Both the position numbers and the translations under genes were made by a program. A stretch of DNA of 48,886 bases from Candidatus Omnitrophica bacterium CG11_big_fil_rev_8_21_14_0_20_64_10 (GTDB taxonomy: Bacteria > Omnitrophota > Gorgyraeia > 1-14-0-20-64-10): positions 1 through 48,886 of the forward strand of contig PCVW01000045.1 of the NCBI GenBank assembly GCA_002787095.1, written 5' to 3'. Under the pieces are notes generated by a model. That model searched no databases. It was not told where the DNA came from and saw only the letters and a list, made by a program, of their open reading frames with translations. Of this stretch, positions 7,460-15,137 are shown piece by piece. Every line of letters begins with the position of its first letter. The first letter of the stretch is position 1.

Positions 7460-9111
7460 GCGTACACGGCGGTTTATCCAAGGAGCAGTTGATCGAAAAG
7501 ATCAAATCGCTCCAGAAGCGCAAGAAATTTGGCTTGGTTTGGGAAGATAAGCCGGAGGATGTCGCCGAGCTTTGTAAAACAAAATTGCCGGTCTTAGTTC
7601 AGGCGGGTGAAAAAGAAATTTCAGATGGCGATCCTGGGGCCACAAATGTCCTGATAGAAGGCGATAACTACCATGCGCTCTCGGTTCTTAATTACACCCA
7701 TAAAAACAAGGTCGATGTTATCTACATCGATCCTCCATACAACACGGGGGCGCGAGACTGGAAGTATAACAACGACTTTGTAGACATCAACGATGCTTAT
7801 AGGCACAGCAAGTGGCTCAGCATGATGTCGAAGCGGCTACAGCTTGCCAAAAACTTGCTCAAGTCTGATGGGGTTCTGGTTTGCGCAATAGATGACAACG
7901 AGTTTCATCATCTCGGCACTTTATTAGAGGAAATATTCTTCGACCACGAAATTCATTGCGTAACCATCGTGCATAACCCCAGAGGCATACAGGGAAACAA
8001 TTTCTCTTATACCCATGAGTATGCGTATTTTGTTTTTCGGAGAGGATTAAAGATTGTTGGGCATAGAAAACTAAAGGACGAGGAGATTTATTGGAGCAAT
8101 CTAAGAAATTGGGGCAGTGAATCGTTGCGTAGTGATGCTAGAAATTGCTTTTATCCGGTTATTGTTAAGAAAGACAAGGTGGTCAGTTTTGGCAACGTTC
8201 CTTCCAATGATTTTCATCCTAGGAAACAAACGGAGACGAAAAATGGGCTGTATTATATCTGGCCTATTGATGTAAGGGGTGTCGAGAGAAAATGGCGATA
8301 TGCCAGACAGAGCGTCAAATCTATTCAGGATATTTTAAGGGTCAAGAGGTCCAATGGGCGAGTCGAGATAGAGATTGGAAAAGATTACGGGACGGTCAGG
8401 ACGGTGTGGAAAGATACGAGATATGACGCAAACGAATACGGAACAAAATTAGTCCATGCATTAGTGCCGGACTGCGAGTTCAATTTCCCCAAGTCTGTTT
8501 TTAACACTTACGACTGTATTGCTCCGATCCTGCGGGAAAAGAAAGATGCCCTAGTGCTTGACTATTTCGCTGGGTCAGGTACTACGGGCCATGCGGTATT
8601 AATTCTCAACAAAGAAGATAAGGGTCGAAGGAGTTTTATTCTCTGTACTAACAACGAAAACAAGATTGCCGATGAGGTTTGTTATCCTCGAATCAAGAAG
8701 GTCATTAAGGGGCATAGAGACTACCCGGACATTACGGGCGTCCCCGCTTGTTTGAGGTATTTCCGAACAGATTTTGTAGACGCCGACCCGACCGACCGGA
8801 ACAAGAAGAAACTAACCGTTCAAGCGACGGAGATGCTTTGTTTGAAAGAGGGTACTTTCAGGAGAGTTATCAATAAGAAGGCGTTCAAAATATTCAAGAA
8901 CACGAACCACTACACCGGAATCATTTTTGACCACACTGCGATCCCCGACTTCAAGAAGGCCATCGAAAAGCTCAAAGGGAAATTCAGTGTTTATGTATTC
9001 TCCCTTGGGGACGATACTTTCGACGAAGAATTCGAGGACGTAAGGCAAAGAGTAAAACTTTCACCTATCCCCGAAGTGATCCTCCGGGTTTACCGGAGAA
9101 TCTTCAAATGA
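7456..9111 (+). CDS. mod: Type III restriction-modification methyltransferase (Mod)
   Basis: A 551-residue beta-class N6-adenine/N4-cytosine DNA methyltransferase. Motif IV DPPYNTG begins at residue 92 and the SAM-binding motif FAGSGTTG at residue 371, in the order (IV before I) typical of type III Mod. The stretch between them (roughly 165-360) should hold the target recognition domain. The N-terminal KFGLVWEDKPEDV is also typical. Mod recognises an asymmetric site, methylates one strand and forms a complex with Res. The GTG start overlaps the HTH gene, and its TGA overlaps the res ATG. The region is AT-rich compared with the host genes, consistent with transfer. Confidence 0.9.
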   Translation: MSVHGGLSKEQLIEKIKSLQKRKKFGLVWEDKPEDVAELCKTKLPVLVQAGEKEISDGDPGATNVLIEGDNYHALSVLNYTHKNKVDVIYIDPPYNTGARDWKYNNDFVDINDAYRHSKWLSMMSKRLQLAKNLLKSDGVLVCAIDDNEFHHLGTLLEEIFFDHEIHCVTIVHNPRGIQGNNFSYTHEYAYFVFRRGLKIVGHRKLKDEEIYWSNLRNWGSESLRSDARNCFYPVIVKKDKVVSFGNVPSNDFHPRKQTETKNGLYYIWPIDVRGVERKWRYARQSVKSIQDILRVKRSNGRVEIEIGKDYGTVRTVWKDTRYDANEYGTKLVHALVPDCEFNFPKSVFNTYDCIAPILREKKDALVLDYFAGSGTTGHAVLILNKEDKGRRSFILCTNNENKIADEVCYPRIKKVIKGHRDYPDITGVPACLRYFRTDFVDADPTDRNKKKLTVQATEMLCLKEGTFRRVINKKAFKIFKNTNHYTGIIFDHTAIPDFKKAIEKLKGKFSVYVFSLGDDTFDEEFEDVRQRVKLSPIPEVILRVYRRIFK

Positions 9112-11321
9112 TGCGCCTCAAGGAGTATCAGGAAGACGCGATTAAAGAATTGCTGACAAAGGCCAAAAAGCTCATCGCCTATCCTGATGGAAAGCGCATG
9201 ATTTTTAAGGCCCCTACGGGGTCAGGCAAGACAATCATGGTAGCCGAGTTTTTGAAGCGATTATGTGAAGACAAGGAAGTCCGCACCGCCCTTTCGTTTA
9301 TCTGGACTGCCCCAAGACAGCTACAGATTCAAAGCAGAAACAAGTTGGAACAGTATTACGAAACAAGCCGTGCGCTCAAATGTTCCTTTTTTGAAGATTT
9401 GGATGACAAGAGGATCGACGAAAACGAAATCCTCTTTTTCAACTGGGAGAGTATTAACAGGAGCGACAACATTTACATCCGAGAAAACGAGCAGGACAAC
9501 AATCTGTCGAACATCATCAGGCGAACAGGGGAGGAAGGTCGGACAATCGTTCTCGTCATTGATGAGAGCCATCACCACGCTACAAGCGAAATATCGCAAA
9601 ACCTGATCCGCGATATTGCCCCCAAATTCACCATCGAAGTATCCGCTACCCCTGTGATGGAAAGCCCGGACGAGATCGTTTCCGTTCAGCTTGAAGATGT
9701 AAAGGCGGAAGGAATGATTAAGAAGGCGGTCATGCTGAATCCGGGGTTTGAGAATATTCTCAGAGACAGGAGAATTCAAAGTCAGTTAAGAAAACAATCC
9801 GAGGAGTTGGTTATTGAAACTGCCCTTGAGAAACGGGATGCCATTAGAGAAGCCTACAGAAAAGAGAAAACGGGCATCAATCCGCTGATTCTTATCCAAC
9901 TGCCGGACAGAAGAACCTCACTTGAAGATGCGATCAAGGACAAGGTTATCGCAGTCCTCAAGAACAAGCACAGGATCACTGCTGAAAACGGAAAGTTAGC
10001 AATCCATCTGGCGAAGCATAAAGAAAATCTTGATGACATTGCACGCTACGACAATGAAGCAGAAGTTCTGATATTCAAACAAGCCCTTGCCTTGGGTTGG
10101 GACTGTCCCCGCGCCCACATCTTGGTTCTTTTTCGGGATTGGCGGAGCGTAGAGTTTTCGATCCAGACCATAGGACGCATCATGCGTATGCCAGAGCAGG
10201 ATCATTACGAGGCGGAAATCTTGAATTACGGATATGTGTTCACCAACATCGAGACCATCGAAATCCAGGAAGATTTAGCCAGGGATTACATCACGGTTCA
10301 TACCTCGAAGCGGGGACAAGAGTATTCGTCTTTGTCGTTGCTTTCGTGCCATTCTAAACGCTACCGAGAGAGGACCCGCCTATCCGCCCTTTTTATCAGA
10401 ATTTTCCTAGAAGAATCCGACGCCTATGGTCTTGCCGATAAAGTCAAAAAGAAGGTAAGAGGGTTAAGCGTCAAATTTATTTCCGACTACAAAGCTGAGA
10501 ACATTGATGCTTTGGCGGGGGAAATAATCCCCGGCAGAGAAGTCCTTAGAATGGGCGGTTTCGATATGCAAAAGTATTTCGATTTCTTTGTGAGAAAAAA
10601 TCTCTCACCGTTTTATCCAGAAGACAGGTCAGTTGGAAGAATGAAAGAGGCCATATACGGCTTCTTCGTTCAAAGGCTCAAGATGGACTACGAGGACGTG
10701 CAGGAAGGTATTATTCAGATAGTTTTGAGAGACAAAAATAGAGAACATTTTGTGAACGTGATCGACCAAGCTAAAAAGAAATATATTGACGACATATCGA
10801 AGCGCGAGAAAGAGCTTGAGTTTGACGGGGGGTGGGAAGTGCCAGCGGAGATCGGTTTCAATGCCCGTTATGCTATTGAAGAGCGGAAGAGATCTATCAT
10901 GCGGCCCTTTTTTAATAACGAGCATTCGGGTATCGAAGCCGCCTTTATGACCTTCTTGGATGGGCAAGAGAAGGTAGCTTGGTGGTTCAAGAATGAGGCC
11001 AAGAATCCAGCTTATTTTGCTGTTCCCTATGAGGAGAACGGCGACAAAAGTCCCTTTTACGTTGATTTCATTGTCCGGCTGAAAGACGGATCGGTCGGGC
11101 TTTTCGACACCAAAGCTGGTTTGACCCAAAGAGTAGCTGGGCCGAAAGTAGACGGGCTTCGGGCTTATATCAGGGAACAGGATAAAAAGGGCAAGAAGTT
11201 ATTTGGCGGAATCGTTACTAACACCGATGGCAGGAATTACGCCGGGCGGTGGGTTTACTTCGATAAAGAAGGTAAGGAATTGTCCGGCAGGCTGGATAAT
11301 TGGGAAACTCTCATTTTTTAG
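9108..11321 (+). CDS. res: Type III restriction enzyme Res subunit (helicase-nuclease)
   Basis: A 737-residue SF2 ATPase/nuclease. Walker A APTGSGKT is at residues 35-42, DESH at 152-155, motif III SATP follows, and motif VI IGRIMRMP lies in the second RecA domain. The C-terminal YVDFIVRLKDGSVGLFDTKA gives D653, D667 and K669, a PD-(D/E)XK endonuclease core. With Mod it cleaves DNA between head-to-head unmethylated sites after ATP-driven sliding. It overlaps mod by four bases (ATGA), so expression is coupled. It is shorter than many Res proteins but all core motifs are present and the gene looks intact. The stop is ten bases before a hairpin repeat. Confidence 0.9.
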   Translation: MMRLKEYQEDAIKELLTKAKKLIAYPDGKRMIFKAPTGSGKTIMVAEFLKRLCEDKEVRTALSFIWTAPRQLQIQSRNKLEQYYETSRALKCSFFEDLDDKRIDENEILFFNWESINRSDNIYIRENEQDNNLSNIIRRTGEEGRTIVLVIDESHHHATSEISQNLIRDIAPKFTIEVSATPVMESPDEIVSVQLEDVKAEGMIKKAVMLNPGFENILRDRRIQSQLRKQSEELVIETALEKRDAIREAYRKEKTGINPLILIQLPDRRTSLEDAIKDKVIAVLKNKHRITAENGKLAIHLAKHKENLDDIARYDNEAEVLIFKQALALGWDCPRAHILVLFRDWRSVEFSIQTIGRIMRMPEQDHYEAEILNYGYVFTNIETIEIQEDLARDYITVHTSKRGQEYSSLSLLSCHSKRYRERTRLSALFIRIFLEESDAYGLADKVKKKVRGLSVKFISDYKAENIDALAGEIIPGREVLRMGGFDMQKYFDFFVRKNLSPFYPEDRSVGRMKEAIYGFFVQRLKMDYEDVQEGIIQIVLRDKNREHFVNVIDQAKKKYIDDISKREKELEFDGGWEVPAEIGFNARYAIEERKRSIMRPFFNNEHSGIEAAFMTFLDGQEKVAWWFKNEAKNPAYFAVPYEENGDKSPFYVDFIVRLKDGSVGLFDTKAGLTQRVAGPKVDGLRAYIREQDKKGKKLFGGIVTNTDGRNYAGRWVYFDKEGKELSGRLDNWETLIF

Positions 11322-11330
11322 GCGATTCGA

Positions 11331-11381
11331 GGGGTCAGGCGGCTAAAAGACAGGTTCTAACATCATCCAGCCAGCCACCCC
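11331..11381 (+). repeat. Hairpin repeat element, copy B
   Basis: The 5' arm GGGGT-CA-GGC-GGCT (11331-11344) pairs with AGCC-A-GCC-ACCCC (11369-11381), leaving a CA bulge on one side and an A bulge on the other, around a 24-base loop. Copy C at 14136 and half copy D at 14813 share it. The 3' arm coincides with the tRNA-His 3' end sequence GCCACCCC. Confidence 0.8.
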
Positions 11382-11460
11382 AACCTTTTCTCTCCTAAGG
11401 CCTCGACAGAGAGGCCGAAAGCCCCGATTCAGACGATGAATTGGGGCTTCTTCCATGTCT
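11373..11460 (+). repeat. Island boundary repeat, copy 2
   Basis: Second copy of the tRNA-His 3' end (AGCCACCCCA) with its terminator region, about seven differences from 4728-4814. It marks the probable right attachment site of the segment carrying the restriction-modification genes. Confidence 0.8.
11419..11449 (+). terminator. Duplicated intrinsic terminator
   Basis: AAGCCCCGATTCA / TGAATTGGGGCTT around GACGA: same hairpin as at 4774 with one C-to-T change that leaves a G-T pair. It would end transcription from res. Confidence 0.75.
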
Positions 11461-11506
11461 GGTCTTTAACTCCAGCGTCTCCAGCCCGCGTTAGCCGCTC
11501 TCAGCC

Positions 11507-11535
11507 TTGAATAGTAGACATATGTATCCTATAAT
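11507..11535 (+). promoter_or_regulatory. Promoter of the DUF1016 gene
   Basis: TTGAAT (11507-11512), a 17-base spacer and a perfect TATAAT (11530-11535). AGGAGG at 11551-11556 precedes the ATG at 11561. Confidence 0.8.
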
Positions 11536-11560
11536 AAGAGATGGATACGTAGGAGGCGCA

Positions 11561-12676
11561 ATGAAACGAGAAAAGCAGGGCAATCTTCCCGCGGTTCGAT
11601 CACTCCATTCGGAGGTAGCGGCGGGTAATCTCCTGGGAGACGTCCGCTCTCTGATCGAGGGCGCTCGAAAGCGGGTCGCGCAAGCCGTGAATGCCGGCCT
11701 CGTGATGCTCTACTGGAACATCGGTAACCGCGTTCGCGAAGAGATCGGGGAGCAGGGAGCGACCTACGGGGAGAAAGTTGTGGATTCTCTGTCGAGCCAT
11801 CTGACCCTGCAGTATGGGCAGGGATTCTCGCGGGTGAACCTGTTCGGCATGATTCGCTTTGCTGAGGTGTTCCCGGATCCCAAGATTGTACAGACACTGT
11901 CTGAACAATTGGGGTGGAGCCACATGGTGGAGATCATCCGCCTTCCTGACGAGCTGCAGCGCGATTTCTATGCCGAGATGTGCCGGCTGGAGCGATGGAG
12001 CGTTCGGACCTTGCGGGCCAAGATTCAGGGAATGCTCTACGAGCGGACGGGGATTTCCAAGAAACCGGCCGAACTCGCCAAGCAGGAACTCAAAAAGCTC
12101 CGGGAGGAAGACCGCCTGACACCGGACTTGGTGTTCCGTGATCCTTATCTTCTGGATTTCCTCGGCCTGAAAGACGCGTACAGCGAGCGGGATCTGGAAA
12201 CCGCCATCCTCCGGGAGCTGGAGCGGTTCTTGGTGGAGTTGGGGAGCGACTTCGCGTTTCTTGCCCGCCAGAAGCGTATTACGGTGGATCAGGAGGATTA
12301 CTATCTCGACCTTTTGTTCTATCATCGCCGGTTGCACCGGCTGGTGGCCATTGACTTGAAGCTGGGTCGGTTTGAGGCGGCAGACAAGGGGCAGATGGAG
12401 CTCTACTTGCGGTGGCTTGAGCGGCATGAAAAGCAGTCCGGCGAAAATCCGCCCATCGGTCTTATCCTGTGCGCCGGGAAGTCCGCCGAGCACGTGGAGC
12501 TGCTGCGGCTGGAAAAGAGCGGCATCCGGGTAGCCCAATATCTGACCGAGTTGCCGCCCCGGAAGGTCTTGGAGCACAAGCTGCACGAGGCGATTCGGAT
12601 CGCGCGGGAGCACTTGGCTGTCCGGCAACTGCCTGCAGGAAAAAATGTCCGGCCAAAGCCGGGGGACAATCAGTAA
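11561..12676 (+). CDS. DUF1016/YhcG family PD-(D/E)XK nuclease-like protein
   Basis: A 371-residue protein. The N-terminal domain has LIEGARKRVAQAVNAGLVML and YWNIGNRV, the DUF1016_N signature. The C-terminal domain has YYLDLLFYHRRLHRLVAIDL followed by KLGRF, the D-x(n)-D-x-K core of the YhcG-type PD-(D/E)XK fold, and the conserved PIGLILCAGK. The ATG at 11561 is chosen because AGGAGG sits five bases before it; the open frame extends upstream to 11507 but that part is the promoter. Family members are linked to DNA repair and mobile or defence islands, and the substrate is unknown. Its position beside the type III system supports a defence or mobility role. Confidence 0.85.
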   Translation: MKREKQGNLPAVRSLHSEVAAGNLLGDVRSLIEGARKRVAQAVNAGLVMLYWNIGNRVREEIGEQGATYGEKVVDSLSSHLTLQYGQGFSRVNLFGMIRFAEVFPDPKIVQTLSEQLGWSHMVEIIRLPDELQRDFYAEMCRLERWSVRTLRAKIQGMLYERTGISKKPAELAKQELKKLREEDRLTPDLVFRDPYLLDFLGLKDAYSERDLETAILRELERFLVELGSDFAFLARQKRITVDQEDYYLDLLFYHRRLHRLVAIDLKLGRFEAADKGQMELYLRWLERHEKQSGENPPIGLILCAGKSAEHVELLRLEKSGIRVAQYLTELPPRKVLEHKLHEAIRIAREHLAVRQLPAGKNVRPKPGDNQ

Positions 12677-12817
12677 CCCACCCGAGTGTTTTTGGTTGCG
12701 AGTTTTTTCCCTCCCAAAAAGTGGACAAATTGGACAAGTCGTTGCTTCAAGCTGCCTCTCTGTTGGTTCGGCAGGGAGGCCTGCTTGCCATAGGCAGGGG
12801 TATAATGGCGGCTGAAT

Positions 12818-12838
12818 CAGAGAGGTTCCTTTGACCGC
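12818..12838 (+). repeat. 21-base repeat shared with 14988-15008
   Basis: CAGAGAGGTTCC, one pyrimidine, TTGAC, one pyrimidine, GC occurs here and at 14988-15008 with two transitions only. Both lie in gene-free stretches upstream of a membrane-protein gene. Origin unknown. Confidence 0.5.
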
Positions 12839-12885
12839 ATGGGGCCGGGGACCCCGGCTTTTATCTAACATATTGGAAATGACTT

Positions 12886-14151
12886 ATGCCTGATAGCACT
12901 CCAAGCGAGTCAAGCCGTTTGTCGAGGCGGCTTGATACGGCGGATGCGGTCATTATCGGTATGGGGGCGATGATAGGTACCGGCGTTTTTGTGGCGGCCG
13001 GCCCTGCCAGCGCCAGCGCGGGTTCCGGTATCCTGCTCGGCTTGGTCATCGCCGCCTTCGTCGCTTTCTTCAATGCCGCTTCCTCCGCTGAGTTGGCCGC
13101 CGTATACCCCGAATCCGGTGGAGCGTATGTTTACGGCCGGAAACAGTTGAGCCCTTTCTGGGGATGGCTCGCGGGATGGGGGTTTGTGGTCGGTAAAATA
13201 GCCAGCTGTGCCGCCGCGGCATTGACCTTCGGTTTCTATTTTTATCCCGGCCATGCCAAGGCCCTCGCGTTGGGCGCGGTTGTTCTTTTGACTGCGGTGA
13301 ACTACCGGGGAATTCATCAGACAGCCGGAGCGACGCGGTGGATTCTTGCGGTGGTTCTCGCGGCGCTTGGGGCCATTGTTTTTTCCTCTCTATTCGGGGG
13401 CCGGGCAGACATACGGAATCTTGCCCCTCTGGCTGGGACAGGCGGTCTCAGGGGTCTTTTGAGGGCCGCCGCGATCCTGTTCTTTGCTTTCGCGGGATAC
13501 GCCCGCATCGCGACGCTGGGGGAAGAGGTCAAGGAGCCCAAACGTGCGATTCCACGAGCGATTGTCATTGCCTTGTTGATCGTCCTGCTGATTTATTTTT
13601 CCGTGATGGCAAGCGCGCTGCTGGCGGTCGGCGGCGAGGCGCTGGCCGGGTCAAACGCCCCTCTTGCGCTCGCGGTTCAAGCGGGCCGTTTCGCGCGGCT
13701 GTCGCCGGTCGTGAGGATCGGAGCAACATTCGCGACACTGGGAGTTCTCCTTTCCCTGATGGTCGGCGTCAGCCGTACCGTATTCTCAATGGCGTCAAAC
13801 CGAGATCTTCCTTTCTGGTTCTCGGCCGTCCACCCGATCTACAAAGTGCCGCATCGCGCCGAAATCAGCGTTGGGCTGATCATCATGGTGATTGTTCTGT
13901 TGGGCGACGTGCGGTCTGCGATCGGATTCAGTTCTTTTGCCATCCTGATCTATTACGCGGTCACGAACGCCTCCGCGTGGGTTCTTTCTTCCGAAGATCG
14001 TCTTTGGCCGCGCTGGCTTTCACTCGCCGGCCTTGTGTCATGCGTGGTTCTGGCGGTCAGTCTTCCAAAGCAGACCTTATTGTGGGGCGGTGCGATGATG
14101 GGTCTTGGATCGGCAATCGGTTTGTCAAAAAGGTCAGGGTCAGGCGGCTAA
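12886..14151 (+). CDS. APC-superfamily amino acid permease
   Basis: A 421-residue inner-membrane transporter with about twelve hydrophobic segments. The first is DAVIIGMGAMIGTGVFVAAG, the G-x-G-T/A-G unwound TM1 substrate motif of APC permeases; FFAFAGYARIATLGEEV in TM6 and KEPKRAIPRAI after it are also diagnostic. It is expected to move amino acids or polyamines by proton symport or exchange. The last residues (about RSGSGG) are encoded by the start of the hairpin repeat at 14136, which also supplies the stop codon, so the native C-terminus has probably been replaced. Ribosome-binding signal is weak. Confidence 0.85.
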   Translation: MPDSTPSESSRLSRRLDTADAVIIGMGAMIGTGVFVAAGPASASAGSGILLGLVIAAFVAFFNAASSAELAAVYPESGGAYVYGRKQLSPFWGWLAGWGFVVGKIASCAAAALTFGFYFYPGHAKALALGAVVLLTAVNYRGIHQTAGATRWILAVVLAALGAIVFSSLFGGRADIRNLAPLAGTGGLRGLLRAAAILFFAFAGYARIATLGEEVKEPKRAIPRAIVIALLIVLLIYFSVMASALLAVGGEALAGSNAPLALAVQAGRFARLSPVVRIGATFATLGVLLSLMVGVSRTVFSMASNRDLPFWFSAVHPIYKVPHRAEISVGLIIMVIVLLGDVRSAIGFSSFAILIYYAVTNASAWVLSSEDRLWPRWLSLAGLVSCVVLAVSLPKQTLLWGGAMMGLGSAIGLSKRSGSGG

Positions 14152-14186
14152 AAGACAGGTTCTAATGTTGTCCGGCCAGCCACCCT
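14136..14186 (+). repeat. Hairpin repeat element, copy C
   Basis: Same architecture as 11331-11381. AGGGT-CA-GGC-GGCT (14136-14149) pairs with GGCC-A-GCC-ACCCT (14174-14186), with identical bulges and a 24-base loop. The outer pair changes from G-C to A-T and one T-A becomes T-G, so pairing is preserved. It overlaps the 3' end of the permease gene. Confidence 0.8.
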
Positions 14187-14196
14187 GAATTAATAC

Positions 14197-14226
14197 TTAC
14201 ACATCATATGTTAAATAGTGTATAAT
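14197..14226 (+). promoter_or_regulatory. Promoter of higBA
   Basis: TTACAC (14197-14202), 18-base spacer, perfect TATAAT (14221-14226). The spacer includes ATCATATG, as in the brnT promoter. The toxin ATG at 14236 is nine bases after the -10, so the leader is nearly absent. Confidence 0.65.
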
Positions 14227-14235
14227 GAGTTTGAC

Positions 14236-14526
14236 ATGATAACGAGCTTTGGGGATGAGGCAACAGAGGATATTTTCAACGGAGAAAACACAAAAACCGC
14301 GAGACGCATCCCCATGGAAATCTGGAAAACGGCGTTTAGGAAGTTGGATATGGTTAACGCGGCTCACGAATTGCGAGACCTAATGATTCCGCCGGCTAAC
14401 CGCCTGGAAATGCTGCATGGAAATTTGGCAGGGAAACACAGTATTCGGATCAATGACCAATTCCGAATCGTCTTTCGTTGGAAAGATGGAAACGCTCATG
14501 AAGTTCAGATCAAGGATTATCATTGA
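14236..14526 (+). CDS. higB: HigB-type toxin (RelE superfamily)
   Basis: A 96-residue protein. FGDEATEDIFNGENTKTARR at the N-terminus and GKHSIRINDQFRIVFRW near the C-terminus are diagnostic of HigB/RelE host-inhibition toxins, which cut mRNA on the ribosome. The ATG at 14236 is chosen because the open frame upstream (to 14218) runs through the TATAAT box. It is followed 14 bases later by higA, the toxin-first order typical of higBA. The pair occupies its own module between two hairpin repeats. Confidence 0.9.
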   Translation: MITSFGDEATEDIFNGENTKTARRIPMEIWKTAFRKLDMVNAAHELRDLMIPPANRLEMLHGNLAGKHSIRINDQFRIVFRWKDGNAHEVQIKDYH

Positions 14527-14540
14527 GTGGAGGTGAAACA

Positions 14541-14813
14541 ATGATTCCAAAGCACCGTAAACCCACGCATCCCGGAGAGATTTTACTCTCCGACTTTTTG
14601 GAGCCGATGGGTTTGAGCCAGGTGAAATTGGCGCATCGGATGAAGGTTTCTGTGCAGAGGGTGAATACCCTGATTAACGGCAAGCGGGATATCACGGCAG
14701 AGACCGCAATCCTGTTGAGCCGTGTCCTCAAGACGACCCCTGAGTTCTGGATGAATCTCCAGGACGCGTGCAATCTCTATGAGGCCAGGGAACGCCTCGC
14801 CCGCGCCGCTTAG
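14541..14813 (+). CDS. higA: HigA-type antitoxin (XRE family)
   Basis: A 90-residue antitoxin. PTHPGEILLSDFLEPMGLSQ followed by VKLAHRMKVSVQRVNTLING is the HigA XRE helix-turn-helix, and the tail TPEFWMNLQDACNLYEARE matches the family C-terminus. The ATG at 14541 is preceded by GGAGGTG five bases upstream; an earlier TTG overlapping the higB stop is less likely. It neutralises HigB and should repress the promoter at 14197. The last base of its TAG stop is the first base of half repeat D. Confidence 0.92.
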   Translation: MIPKHRKPTHPGEILLSDFLEPMGLSQVKLAHRMKVSVQRVNTLINGKRDITAETAILLSRVLKTTPEFWMNLQDACNLYEARERLARAA

Positions 14814-14831
14814 GGGTCAGGCGGCTAAAAG
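14813..14831 (+). repeat. Hairpin repeat element, half copy D
   Basis: GGGGTCAGGCGGCTAAAAG is the first 19 bases of the repeat at 11331. The rest has been replaced by an IS end starting at 14832. Confidence 0.8.
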
Positions 14832-14845
14832 TATAGTGGCTCCGT
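14832..14845 (+). mobile_element. Remnant of an IS3 right end
   Basis: TATAGTGGCTCCGT is identical to the outer 14 bases of the right inverted repeat of the IS at 5013-6288, in the opposite orientation. No transposase sequence follows, so this is a scar of a second copy. Confidence 0.65.
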
Positions 14846-15137
14846 CGCTTTATTGATTGCGGCGGGCCTGTGTGAGGTCGGAGCGGTTATTGAGTCTGGC
14901 AGGCGATCCGGGGCGGCAACTGGGGCGCCTCCTTGTTCCTGTTGGGCGTTGCCGTCATCATGTACTGGCCGCGCGGGTGAGGGGCCCCAGAGAGGTTCCC
15001 TTGACTGCGTCTGGTCAGGAGCCCCAATTCCTCGAGTTGGCCGGTTCCGGTTTCTTCAAGAATACTTGACAATTTTTTACTCCCCCCTGCGTCTAACCGA
15101 GGTATATGGAGGTGGTCCGCCTACAGAGGACCGAGGG
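14846..15137 (+). other. Gene-free spacer before the TolC-MacAB operon
   Basis: About 290 bases with no gene I can support. It contains the second copy of the 21-base repeat (14988-15008), a TTGACA at 15067-15072 without a well placed -10, and a small GGTCC/GGACC hairpin just before the GTG start at 15138. Short open frames here have no recognisable homology or start signals. Confidence 0.5.

Noticed and set aside
11507-11560. Upstream start for the DUF1016 gene
   Set aside because: This stretch holds a perfect -35/-10 promoter and an AGGAGG immediately before the ATG at 11561.
11331-14186. Integron-type attC sites
   Set aside because: The hairpins have attC-like bulges and follow genes, but the conserved core sites (RYYYAAC and GTRRRRY-type) are absent and no integron integrase is present in the window.
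4738-14845. Prophage or integrative conjugative element
   Set aside because: No phage structural, relaxase, conjugation or integrase genes are present; only defence, TA, IS and transporter genes.
14853-15137. N-terminal extension of the TolC-like gene or a separate small protein
   Set aside because: The frame is open, but the composition is not protein-like, it contains a repeat, and only the GTG at 15138 yields a signal peptide.
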